A stretch of 51,463 nucleotides of DNA from a virus. Location: IMG/VR virus record IMGVR_UViG_3300010153_000011, positions 1 through 51,463 of that record; one strand, given 5' to 3'. The notes below the pieces were generated by a model. The model did no database searches, was not told the origin of the DNA, and saw only the letters and a program-made list of their open reading frames with translations. Both the position numbers and the translations under genes were made by a program. Within the stretch, counting starts at the first letter, position 1. Every line of letters begins with the position of its first letter. Shown here piece by piece: positions 44,616 to 51,463 of the stretch.

Positions 44616-45617
44616 TCAGAGTGTGCCATCATATAGTTCGGGTAATCCAAACCATTGTGGCTCCTGTCCTGCCTCCGTAATCAATGTAGTTCTCTTCTGA
44701 CCTTGCAGCCTAGCATTAGTCTTACTCTTTTCAAACGTAACTTGATACTCACTTCTTATCACTTCACCAGTGTCGTCATCTAAAGTGTCCTTACGGTCAC
44801 ATATTAGTATCTGATAGACAAAGTTGTTACTAGCCTTCTCCCAGTCAGGTCGCCACGTAGGGTTAGAGTCCTCAGACTTACCCCACGAATAGTTAGTCAA
44901 CCTCAAGTGAGTCTCCCAAAAGACACGTACACCTGATTTGACCAGTCCTCTACATAGACCAGTCAACTGATGGAAACGAGTCTTACGAATAGCCCAGTCC
45001 CATTGATGACCTACCTTCTTGTTCCAGTCAGCAGCCTCGATACCATCCTTAGCGATGTTCAAGTCCACGATACGCATACAGTTTACACATACGCTGTCCC
45101 ATAAGTCTACGCCTGTCACTAAGAATCCCCATAGTCTAGTACCCTCATACTCAGGGTCACGTTGTTTATGAGCGATGTCATTAGCGAACTGTGTAATCGA
45201 CATTACCCTGTCATGAGTAGCCGGATAGTCGTATGCTGTACGGTCACCTTTGGACATAACCCAAGGTTCCCAACATTTGATACCATCTTCTTCACGGTGG
45301 AATGCTGACTTGTTGGCAGCACCCCCACCTTCAAAATCCATAATCCATAGTTCCATCTGTAAGTCCTTCTCAGTGCGTTCAGGCATAGCCTTCCACTTCC
45401 TGTAAGCATCAGTAACAATAGCAGTCTTGCTAGTGTTGTCGTGACCAGCGATACCCATGAATAGGTGAGTCTGTGGTGCATTGTCCATCATCTGTAGTTC
45501 CTTATGTAGCATAGCGAAAGGGTCACTAGAAGTGCTCTTGTTAGCAGGAGTTTCTGCAACAAGAACCTCTTCTTCTTCTTTCACCTCAGCCTCTTTTGTC
45601 TTGCCAAATCCTGCCAT
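44616..45617 (-). CDS. RecA-fold ATPase, Sak4/RadA-like recombinase candidate
   Basis: A 333-residue protein with GAGGTGG upstream. After an acidic leader (residues 1-30) there is a P-loop FMGIAGHDNTSKTAIV in which Ser63-Lys64-Thr65 replace the common Gly-Lys-Thr. Walker B-like LWIMDFEGGG (90-99) and a later WGFLVTGVDLWDSV strand follow. The pattern of a RecA core without N-terminal helix-hairpin-helix resembles phage Sak4/AAA_24-type annealing or recombination ATPases. It lies directly downstream of the presumed ssDNA-binding protein, which suits that role. The assignment is moderate because the P-loop is atypical. Confidence 0.6.
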   Translation of the reverse strand: MAGFGKTKEAEVKEEEEVLVAETPANKSTSSDPFAMLHKELQMMDNAPQTHLFMGIAGHDNTSKTAIVTDAYRKWKAMPERTEKDLQMELWIMDFEGGGAANKSAFHREEDGIKCWEPWVMSKGDRTAYDYPATHDRVMSITQFANDIAHKQRDPEYEGTRLWGFLVTGVDLWDSVCVNCMRIVDLNIAKDGIEAADWNKKVGHQWDWAIRKTRFHQLTGLCRGLVKSGVRVFWETHLRLTNYSWGKSEDSNPTWRPDWEKASNNFVYQILICDRKDTLDDDTGEVIRSEYQVTFEKSKTNARLQGQKRTTLITEAGQEPQWFGLPELYDGTL

Positions 45618-45628
45618 TCATAACCACC

Positions 45629-46957
45629 TCATTCAAACTGACCTCTACCAGTTTCTCCGCCTGTTGCTCGTCTACGAATGCGCCTCCAATCTGCGAACAC
45701 ACCCATTACTTTCAAGTTAGGAATGTCTCTACCATCCTTACGCTTAACAGCAATACGGCCACACACAAGTACAGTGGAGCGTTCAGCGTATGCTATCTCC
45801 TCATCTTCTTTGTAAGCAACGAAAGGGTTAGTTAAGTCATTACATGCGCTTCCAATCCAACCCATGACTTCACGCCCATCGCTGTTGCCATGTACGCTTT
45901 GAAGTTCAGTAGATGAAAGGCTCAACGAATAGGTTCTACCACCTTCATCGTATTCACTATCACGTGCTTCTGAGGATAATCTGTTGATTGTACCTTTGGT
46001 GAAAACCACTGGGCCTGACTTACCCTGTTCACCGTTGATAGTAAAGGAGCGACTACCTGATTCAAAGGCTTCAGTCAAGTCCTCAAGAGCAGCGAAGTAA
46101 CCGTGTAGTTCAGTATCTACCCACATTCTCATTGGGTTGAGTAGAGGGCGAACCTCTTCAGACACGAACTCATCAGTGTATTCGATGTTGTCTTTTATAC
46201 TGAGAGATGTACCCAGTACATCCTTGAAACCTTCAGGAGCCTTCTCGTTAGGTGGCCTTGCTTCAATCTTACAAGGTTTACCAATACGCACTTCCATGTT
46301 TGCACTTTCACCTTGGCAGTCTAGTCTCCATAGTTGAATTGCATTGTCGTTAGTAAACTCAGACTCAGGAGCACCCAAGAAGAAATAGTTACGACCTATC
46401 ATACTCATAGCCTTTGGTCTACCGGCCTTAGTGAGTAATACAATACGCTCACCGTCGGCTATGAAAGAGTGGTCAGGGACTTCATCCGTAGAGAACTCAC
46501 TACGCTTCTCACCGTTAGAAGTGTTTAGCATCCACACGCCTTCACCTTTGGTGTAGTGACCTACAAAGCCACTTCCAACTGCGGCCCCGGAATCAAGAGT
46601 AAAGTCACGCTTTGCTCTCTTCACTAGGTTAGTACGGCGGTCACGTGAGTTAGGTTCTACTCCTACGAACATACCTACGAATGGAACGCCACCGTAGTTA
46701 CCGCCACCTGAACTTTCGTTACGGGTTTCGATGAGCATCTGCTCGGCCCAGTCTGTAAGTAAATCTTCATCCTCATTAGCAGGATTCTCACATAGATATT
46801 CCTTTGCTATGTAGGCTGAGAATTGATTCTCTACTTCTACTAAATCTTTCTTAGTTCTCTCAGCGTACTTGGTTAGTCTTTCAACCACACCTGCTGGTAG
46901 TCCTGTTGTGCTGGCTACTTCTTCTGTATCTTCAATACTCTCATATTCTTCACTCAT
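45629..46957 (-). CDS. Probable ssDNA-binding protein with OB-fold features (RPA-like candidate)
   Basis: A 442-residue protein. ATG 46957 is spaced 8 bases from GGAGGT; a TTG at 46966 directly abuts that site and is disfavoured. A helical, acidic N-terminal region (residues 1-85) resembles UIM/Sak-like or recruitment tails. Beta-rich blocks follow that fit OB folds: VPFVGMFVGVEPNSRDRR, AVGSGFVGHYTKGEGVWML, RIVLLTKAGRPKAMSM and a last STVLVCGRIAVKRKDGRDIP. It lies between RFC and the RecA-like ATPase, where an RPA would be expected, and no other SSB candidate is present. No zinc finger is visible. The function is inferred from pattern and context. Confidence 0.45.
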   Translation of the reverse strand: MSEEYESIEDTEEVASTTGLPAGVVERLTKYAERTKKDLVEVENQFSAYIAKEYLCENPANEDEDLLTDWAEQMLIETRNESSGGGNYGGVPFVGMFVGVEPNSRDRRTNLVKRAKRDFTLDSGAAVGSGFVGHYTKGEGVWMLNTSNGEKRSEFSTDEVPDHSFIADGERIVLLTKAGRPKAMSMIGRNYFFLGAPESEFTNDNAIQLWRLDCQGESANMEVRIGKPCKIEARPPNEKAPEGFKDVLGTSLSIKDNIEYTDEFVSEEVRPLLNPMRMWVDTELHGYFAALEDLTEAFESGSRSFTINGEQGKSGPVVFTKGTINRLSSEARDSEYDEGGRTYSLSLSSTELQSVHGNSDGREVMGWIGSACNDLTNPFVAYKEDEEIAYAERSTVLVCGRIAVKRKDGRDIPNLKVMGVFADWRRIRRRATGGETGRGQFE

Positions 46958-47861
46958 TGTGTTCAACCTCCTTCTTCAGTCGAGCCACTAGGCAGTCGAC
47001 GAAGGAATAGGAACCGATAGGCCACTCATACATATGTGGAACCATCTCACCTAACACGGCCATTACCGTGAAGGTTGTATCTGAATCCATCTCAATAAAA
47101 GATGTTAAGTTGTTATGGAATGAACGCATGACCTGAGTGATAGTATGCCCTCGGTCTAGCATTCTATAGAGGGATGAACGCATGTCAAGCCATTGGCTTC
47201 CCATAGCAGCCAGTGCTGCTGCTGATGAACTTTCTTCCTCTACTTTTAATTTCAATATAGCCTCAGATGAGTCTGAATGTACCCATTTGTGAACTGCTTG
47301 GCGCATGTCACCACCTGTGTGGTGCATAAGATACATGGCTGCATCTTCACCTAAGTCTTTGATTTGTATTAACCTATCAGCACCTTCTTCCGGTGTAATA
47401 GGTTTGAACTCATAGCACTCACACCTACTCTTGATAGCAGGGCGAATCTTACTAACATCGTTAGCGGTGAGTATGAACAAACAATTGTCTGTATTAAGTT
47501 CGATGATTTGTCTTGCTGCATCCTGAGCAGCAGGGGTAAGGCCATCCGCTTCATCTAGCACTATGACTCTCCTAGAAGCACCTATTGCTTTGACACTGCT
47601 CCACTGCTTCAATTCATTCCTTACGAAGTCAATACCTCTGTCATCACTAGCATTTGTGATGACGTAGTTGATAGGGTCATAGAAGTCTCCTAAGACGGAG
47701 CGTGCCATGACTCTAGCGGCACTGGTCTTACCTGTACCCGGCGGGCCGTATAGTAGAATAGCATTAGGCCACTCCTCTTTATCTTCCCAAGAGCGAGCAT
47801 CACTAATGAAATGAGCCTGACCTGCTAGGTCATCTAATGTCATTGGTTCAAACATCATCAT
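46950..47861 (-). CDS. Replication factor C small subunit (clamp loader)
   Basis: A 303-residue AAA+ clamp loader subunit. Motifs: LAGQ near 13-16 (RFC box), Walker A GPPGTGKTS (about 39-47), Walker B VLDEADGLT (about 99-107), sensor 1 LFILTANDV, and the SRC arginine-finger motif SRCECYEF. The C-terminal collar is shorter than in cellular RFC-S (about 320 residues). The virus encodes only this subunit here, so it may form a homo-oligomer or join host RFC-L to load the PCNA-like clamp. The start has GGAGGCGA in front and three in-frame ATGs; it overlaps the upstream gene by 14 bases. Confidence 0.93.
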   Translation of the reverse strand: MMMFEPMTLDDLAGQAHFISDARSWEDKEEWPNAILLYGPPGTGKTSAARVMARSVLGDFYDPINYVITNASDDRGIDFVRNELKQWSSVKAIGASRRVIVLDEADGLTPAAQDAARQIIELNTDNCLFILTANDVSKIRPAIKSRCECYEFKPITPEEGADRLIQIKDLGEDAAMYLMHHTGGDMRQAVHKWVHSDSSEAILKLKVEEESSSAAALAAMGSQWLDMRSSLYRMLDRGHTITQVMRSFHNNLTSFIEMDSDTTFTVMAVLGEMVPHMYEWPIGSYSFVDCLVARLKKEVEHNE

Positions 47862-48315
47862 CGTCGCCTCCTCTATCTTCTAATCCTGCTTTAAGTAGTG
47901 ATGCGCTGTATGCCTCGATTTCAGCATCAAATGCTGAAGCCCATTCAGTAAAAGTTTCAAAGTTTTTTGGAGGAGGATTATCATATAACCAGCAGAACAT
48001 GTGAAGTCCCTCTTGGTCTGCAAACAATGGTCGCAGTGACATCTTTGAATTGTCTGACATCAAGATAAAAGCCACCCAGCGTTGTATGTCATCCTTAGTA
48101 GTATAAGAGTGCTTCACTTCAAGACCTGCTACTGATAGAGCACCTTCTATAGTGGTGTGTGCTTGTAGTGATGGCATCTGAGTCCACCTAACACTAGGCT
48201 TGACCCTGAAACCTGCTGGTCTATCGCTGGCTTTTGTTACACTGACATTGAATGTGACTCCACCTAGAATGTAACCTATACCTAGCCATGTCTCTCGCTC
48301 ATCATTCTGTATCAT
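47848..48315 (-). CDS. Protein of unknown function in the replication operon
   Basis: A 155-residue protein with alpha/beta character (TWLGIGYILGGVTFNVSVTKA; YTTKDDIQRWVAFILMSDNS; GLHMFCWLYDNPPPKNFETF) and an Asp-rich end (GGDDDDV). It overlaps genes on both sides, by 14 bases each, which points to translational coupling with RFC and the preceding large gene. The layout with YILGGV and a late GLHMFCWLY helix is vaguely like LAGLIDADG or small regulators, but no motif supports either. Unknown. Confidence 0.6.
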   Translation of the reverse strand: MIQNDERETWLGIGYILGGVTFNVSVTKASDRPAGFRVKPSVRWTQMPSLQAHTTIEGALSVAGLEVKHSYTTKDDIQRWVAFILMSDNSKMSLRPLFADQEGLHMFCWLYDNPPPKNFETFTEWASAFDAEIEAYSASLLKAGLEDRGGDDDDV

Positions 48316-49573
48316 CGCTCATCCCCCTCTCTATCAAATCAGTAAGTTGTATGATGTCACCTATACCTAAGTTGGGTCTGTGACCAATGAATATCCCTTG
48401 ATTGATGTAACCATCTGCACCAACCTCTATCGCTGCTACTTCTATCAAAGTTACATCATCCACCTTAGGGTTCTTGAAATGATGAACAGTTGGGTCAATG
48501 TTAGGCACAGGTATCTTAGCCACTGGTACGAAATCATCCAGTCCATCAAGAGCAGCGAGAGTCCAGTGACTCTCATCAATATCATGTAGGCGTAGGCGTA
48601 CACGTGACCTGTGTGGGTACATTACGTAACCCATGACTTCATCAGGTTCGTAGATGCTACTACCCTCTATCAGTCTCACTGCCTGTACGTCAGGAGAGTT
48701 GAGTCTAACGTTTACCTGAAACCATGCACCTTCTTCTTGAAGTGGGATGACTTCAGCCTGAACACTGAACTGATGGCGGCGCTCATCGAAACTTCTGTAG
48801 ACACTATCGTAAACGTCAATGCCTACATCTCCTACCTTTTCTAGTATCGCAGATAAACCAGCATCACATTTTCTATCAGTAACTAACTCACCATTACGAT
48901 GTCTTACCTTACCAGCCCAGTGATAATGTAAGTCTCCATTAGGGATGACTACTGCGTAGTATTCTCCCTCAGGTGGTTTCAGTTTAAGCCATGGCTTCCA
49001 TCTAGCGGGAGCAGGGAATAGGTTGCGATGCCTCCACCATTCGTTTAGCACGTGAATAGATTCGGGGTCATCATACATTTTAGCAAGTGTCTCTTGATTC
49101 ATGTTCTGTCTAACAATCTTTGGTGGTATCTCTAAAGCAGCCGCCATCTTACCAAAGAATGACCGCTTGCTCATAGGTGGTCTATCGTTTGTAAGATAAC
49201 GCCAAACTAACCTAGCCTCAATCTCATTGAACTGTTGCGCTATTTGTGTGAAGGACATATCCTCAAATGGTAAGTCCAGCACCTGTTGACAAGTCATATC
49301 TTTCGATGCTGCTTTATTACTCTCAGATGCGAAAGCATACCACGTCTCCTCATCCGGTAACATGTTGTCAACAACATCAAAGTAAAGTTCCATCTCCTTG
49401 GATAACTTACTTACTGCATTGGACCTAGATACTCTAGCCCTTGAAGGGAAGAAGAACTCATAGAAGTAAAGTGCATCATCCTTCTCAAACAACCTGCCTC
49501 TAAGTGCATCTCCTGTGATTTTGTCACCGAGTCTTAGTTGCTCATGTAAGTTTGCTAACACTCTAAACTTCAT
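48302..49573 (-). CDS. Large unknown protein with weak DNA-ligase-like layout
   Basis: A 423-residue protein coupled to the next gene by a 14-base overlap. Residues 105-165 form a helical block (MSFTQIAQQFNEIEARLVWR, SFFGKMAAALEIPPKIV) like the N-terminal domain of ATP-dependent DNA ligases. Residues 203-232 (EYYAVVIPNGDLHYHWAGKV then RHRNGELVT) loosely resemble the region after motif I. Residues 375-423 (EVAAIEVGADGYINQGIFIG) resemble the ligase OB end. The adenylated Lys motif KxDG is not visible. It could be an inactivated ligase-like protein or an unrelated nucleotidyltransferase-like fold. Confidence is for the gene, not the function. Confidence 0.5.
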   Translation of the reverse strand: MKFRVLANLHEQLRLGDKITGDALRGRLFEKDDALYFYEFFFPSRARVSRSNAVSKLSKEMELYFDVVDNMLPDEETWYAFASESNKAASKDMTCQQVLDLPFEDMSFTQIAQQFNEIEARLVWRYLTNDRPPMSKRSFFGKMAAALEIPPKIVRQNMNQETLAKMYDDPESIHVLNEWWRHRNLFPAPARWKPWLKLKPPEGEYYAVVIPNGDLHYHWAGKVRHRNGELVTDRKCDAGLSAILEKVGDVGIDVYDSVYRSFDERRHQFSVQAEVIPLQEEGAWFQVNVRLNSPDVQAVRLIEGSSIYEPDEVMGYVMYPHRSRVRLRLHDIDESHWTLAALDGLDDFVPVAKIPVPNIDPTVHHFKNPKVDDVTLIEVAAIEVGADGYINQGIFIGHRPNLGIGDIIQLTDLIERGMSDDTE

Positions 49574-49879
49574 TCAATCTTCCCACCCAATATCTTCATC
49601 AATTGCTTCATACATTTCCTTGTCATGGTGGGAAATGTAATTAGCCATTCTAATCCAATCATCTTCCCACTTCTTGACTTGCTCACGCAACCGCAAGACT
49701 TCTGCTAAGAGAAGTGGTGCGTCTGCTATGAGGTCGGCAGTTTGCATGTCCATGTACATCAGACTACTAAGGTCTTTATCCAGTATTACCAATGGTACAT
49801 TATCGCCAATCAGTTCGCCTTCAGCGTTCCATTTCCACGGCGCAGGTGCGTGTGTTATATATTTCTCTGTGTCAATCAT
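49574..49879 (-). CDS. Small coiled-coil protein, member 1 of a tandem family
   Basis: A 101-residue protein with GAGGTGATTG upstream of ATG 49879, which overlaps the previous stop (ATGA). It starts MIDTEKYITHAPAPWKWN. The middle holds ADLIADAPLLLAEVLRLREQ, a motif common in small Ea22-type phage early proteins; the end is acidic (EMYEAIDEDIGWED). The next gene upstream starts with almost the same words (MIDTDKY), which suggests duplication. The function is unknown, perhaps host takeover. Confidence 0.65.
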   Translation of the reverse strand: MIDTEKYITHAPAPWKWNAEGELIGDNVPLVILDKDLSSLMYMDMQTADLIADAPLLLAEVLRLREQVKKWEDDWIRMANYISHHDKEMYEAIDEDIGWED

Positions 49880-50160
49880 TCAATCACCTCTACATACTTA
49901 CACGGTAGTTCGTGGTCAGGATAATGTTCGTCTAATCTAAATCCACATAGATGACACTCACCATGCGAATCGAATACTGCTCTCATTCGCTTGACTTCTG
50001 CAAGGAGAAGCGGTGCGTCATTCAGTAGTGCGGCAGTAGCCTTGTGTTGTTCAATTGTTTCAGCATTCTTGAGCATCCAGTTCTTCCAAACCCAAACCTG
50101 TGAGTTGTCCTCTACTGCTTTGTCTATCAAGTGTCCTTCGTATTTGTCTGTGTCAATCAT
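49876..50160 (-). CDS. Small coiled-coil protein with CxxC, member 2 of a tandem family
   Basis: A 94-residue protein. ATG 50160 (MIDTDKYEG) is preferred because it overlaps the preceding stop in the ATGA manner of its neighbours. It shares LLNDAPLLLAEVKRMRA with member 1. After the coiled coil it has ECHLCGF and a later PCKY, a possible three- or four-ligand metal site. A duplicate of member 1 that gained or kept a small metal knuckle is the simplest reading. Confidence 0.65.
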   Translation of the reverse strand: MIDTDKYEGHLIDKAVEDNSQVWVWKNWMLKNAETIEQHKATAALLNDAPLLLAEVKRMRAVFDSHGECHLCGFRLDEHYPDHELPCKYVEVIE

Positions 50161-50375
50161 TCTTCCAACCACACCGCATAATCATTCAATTCCTTGATGC
50201 TATTTTCAAATGTGTATGAATCATTGTTCACCCACAACTCAGCCTCAAACAGTTTTGCTTTCAGTCGCTTGACTTCTGCGAGCAAATCTTTGTAGTCATC
50301 TACTGAAAGATTAGCATATCTCTCAAGTATTTTTTCATTCGTCATTCCATATTTTTCTGTCATTTTTTCTGTCAT
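50157..50375 (-). CDS. Small coiled-coil protein, member 3 of a tandem family
   Basis: A 72-residue protein. ATG 50375 overlaps the stop of the TFB-like gene (ATGA). It starts MTEKMTEKYGMTNEKILERY, then DLLAEVKRLKAKLFEAELWV, the same LLAEVKRL core as its two downstream neighbours. It ends in LNDYAVWLEE. The shared core suggests three diverged copies of one small early protein. Confidence 0.6.
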   Translation of the reverse strand: MTEKMTEKYGMTNEKILERYANLSVDDYKDLLAEVKRLKAKLFEAELWVNNDSYTFENSIKELNDYAVWLEE

Positions 50376-50710
50376 ACATATTCCTCTATTAGTTCTTTGA
50401 AAGCATTCTGCCATACACTAGGTCTTGGTTGAGTACCTACACCAAACAACTCCAGTGTTAGTGCTCTGACCTTGATGGCACTGACCTTCATACCTGCTCG
50501 CTTCGCTGCTAGATAGATACAGTCAACCATCAAACCATGTGGACTACGAGCAGCAGTCCATATAGATGAGCGTTCTACTTTCATCTGTAGTATCTTCGCT
50601 GATGCGAATTGCTCTACAGTTAAACCCATACTAGTTGCTAACTCAAGTGCCCTGTCATCTCTACCGTGTGCATCATAAGCACGCCTTAGTGCATCTGCTT
50701 TCTCACTCAT
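50372..50710 (-). CDS. TFB-like (TFIIB family) single cyclin-box protein
   Basis: A 112-residue helical protein. Residues 55-70 (RSPHGLMVDCIYLAAK) closely follow the TFB/TFIIB cyclin-repeat signature (GRSP.giAAAa.YlAa). Helices before (VEQFASAKILQMKVERSS) and after (GMKVSAIKVRALTLELFG; WQNAFKELIEEYV) complete one repeat. Cellular TFB has about 300 residues, with a zinc ribbon, B-finger and two repeats; all but one repeat is missing here. It could compete with or redirect host TFB at promoters. It lies next to a SANT-like DNA-binding gene. The assignment rests on the motif; no structure was compared. Confidence 0.6.
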   Translation of the reverse strand: MSEKADALRRAYDAHGRDDRALELATSMGLTVEQFASAKILQMKVERSSIWTAARSPHGLMVDCIYLAAKRAGMKVSAIKVRALTLELFGVGTQPRPSVWQNAFKELIEEYV

Positions 50711-50712
50711 AC

Positions 50713-51255
50713 TCAGTCCTCATCCCTCTTTGTGTAGACATCAACAAGACTGTTAGTAACTCTCAGTGCTTTGATTAGTGCCTTATTCTCACGCTCTAGT
50801 TGAGCACTGTATTCTTCTAGTGCTAATATCTTGATACGTGCTTTGCTTAACTCATCTTTACATACACCTAATTTAGCCAAGGTATTGTATTCTTCCTTTG
50901 GTTCCTTTGGTTCCTGTGGGAAGTACGGGCGGTTATTCGTCATCATTTCGTAGGGACTTTTTTGCTTTGATGGGAACGCTGATTGCTGTAGCATTTTATC
51001 ATCATTGTTACCAGTGCCTTTTCTAAACTCATTACCAAAGGGAGGTCCAGTACCACTGTGTCTCTTGGCTATGTCTACACCTCTCCTACGGAGTTTAGTG
51101 CATCTCATACTAACTGAAGCCGAAGTACGTTTCAGTTGAGCAGCAATTTCTATGTTGCTAACTCCATCACGCCTCAAGTTTATCAGTTTCTCTTCATCGC
51201 TTTTAGTCCACTTACCTTTGTGTGTCTTGCCTCTTTTCATATTCTTTTTCTTCAT
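50713..51255 (-). CDS. SANT/Myb-like helix-turn-helix DNA-binding protein with coiled coil
   Basis: A 180-residue protein. The N-terminus is very basic (KKKNMKRGKTHKGKWTKSD). Residues 15-56 form a Myb/SANT or homeodomain-like helix-turn-helix: KWTKSDEEKLINLRRDG, SNIEIAAQLKRTSASVSMRC, with the Trp that packs the core. A Pro/Gln/Asn-rich linker follows, and then a coiled coil (SKARIKILALEEYSAQLERE) likely to dimerise. GGTGAATG precedes ATG 51255, and the start overlaps the previous stop (ATGA). As one of the first genes of the block it is a candidate early regulator. Confidence 0.7.
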   Translation of the reverse strand: MKKKNMKRGKTHKGKWTKSDEEKLINLRRDGVSNIEIAAQLKRTSASVSMRCTKLRRRGVDIAKRHSGTGPPFGNEFRKGTGNNDDKMLQQSAFPSKQKSPYEMMTNNRPYFPQEPKEPKEEYNTLAKLGVCKDELSKARIKILALEEYSAQLERENKALIKALRVTNSLVDVYTKRDED

Positions 51256-51463
51256 AATTCATTCACCTCAATTCTTTCTTTCACTTCAGCACTGATTGCG
51301 CTCACGTCCATGTGGGCAGTGCTGAGTGGAATGGCTTGCATCTTGAGCAGGGTATCTCCTGCTCGTGTGGACATTGTATGTCCTAGTATTTTTTCGAGTG
51401 CTTCATTCAAAGCAGCCTCGTGTTTAGTATCATCTTCTACTGTATCATCAGTGATGATAGCAG
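51252..51463 (-). CDS. C-terminal part of an early gene cut by the window edge
   Basis: The minus frame is open from the right edge to a TGA at 51254-51252, giving the last 68 residues (first complete codon 51461-51459). The sequence includes DDTVEDDTKHEAALNEALEK and then STRAGDTLLKMQAIPLSTAH and a charged helix SAEVKERIEVNEL. It overlaps the SANT-like gene by ATGA, so it belongs to the same operon. No recognised motif; the N-terminus is outside the window. Confidence 0.6.
   Translation of the reverse strand, partial: AIITDDTVEDDTKHEAALNEALEKILGHTMSTRAGDTLLKMQAIPLSTAHMDVSAISAEVKERIEVNEL

Noticed and set aside
1-51463. tRNA genes, rRNA, insertion sequences, integrase or att sites
   Set aside because: Reading both strands gave no tRNA T-arm-like sequence in a non-coding stretch, no transposase or recombinase motifs and no flanking repeats; spacers are too short to hold most of these.
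1-51463. Terminal repeats or circular overlap marking a complete genome
   Set aside because: Both edges cut genes (ends at 185 and 51252) and I saw no matching sequence between the two edges, so the window appears to be part of a larger genome.

Overview
The window looks like about 51 kb of a head-tailed double-stranded DNA virus of an archaeon. It carries an HK97-type capsid gene and a complete siphovirus-like tail cluster. Beside these is an archaeal/eukaryotic-type replication set: family B DNA polymerase, PCNA-like clamp, RFC small subunit, archaeo-eukaryotic primase, a divergent MCM-like AAA+ ATPase and an ERCC4/XPF-type nuclease. It also carries a group II chaperonin and a TFB-like cyclin-box protein. 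This combination, the tight ATGA/TGATG gene overlaps and GGTGA-type ribosome binding sites fit the magrovirus-like viruses of marine Group II Euryarchaeota (Poseidoniales). That host is inferred from gene content; nothing in the window proves it. No rRNA, tRNA, CRISPR array, insertion sequence or integrase was seen.

Layout: two convergent blocks meet at about 33,590. Positions 1-33,591 (plus strand) are the virion module. In order: the end of a probable scaffold/protease gene, major capsid protein, small head proteins (one with a HeH/LEM-like fold, one with a zinc ribbon), a head-tail connector-like protein, neck/tail-completion candidates, a large tail tube protein, a SAP-domain protein, a tail assembly chaperone with a probable -1 frameshift extension, a short tape measure protein, a distal-tail candidate, a single 17.1-kb gene for a 5,696-residue protein, a hub-like protein, a small baseplate candidate, a tail fibre with repeated VGIGT motifs, and an Ig/PKD-like protein. 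Portal, terminase and protease are not visible and probably lie upstream of base 1.

Positions 33,586-51,463 (minus strand) are the replication and regulation module. Read in transcription order from the right edge: a cut gene, a SANT/Myb-like DNA-binding protein, a TFB-like cyclin-box protein, three small related coiled-coil proteins, a possible degenerate ligase-like protein, an unknown, RFC small subunit, a probable ssDNA-binding protein and a RecA-fold ATPase. After a 157-bp spacer with nested inverted repeats come a CxxC protein, PCNA, PolB, a MazG-like fragment, an unknown, a Cas4/RecB-like nuclease, an unknown, a primase with a PriL-like iron-sulphur tail, a zinc-finger protein and an ERCC4 nuclease. 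After a 132-bp spacer with hairpins and a TATA-like box come the MCM-like ATPase, a DEDDy exonuclease, the chaperonin, and a 56-residue zinc-ribbon gene coupled to the chaperonin.

Working together, the right block supplies primer synthesis, unwinding, processive synthesis, recombination and repair nucleases, and probably host-type transcription factors. The left block builds the capsid and a tail whose short tape measure contrasts with a giant virion-associated protein and an exchangeable fibre module. The points most worth following up are the giant protein, the PriS-PriL-like fusion, the minimal MCM-like ATPase, the TFB-like protein, the gpG/gpGT frameshift, the chaperonin/zinc-ribbon pair, and the two non-coding spacers that share a hairpin motif.
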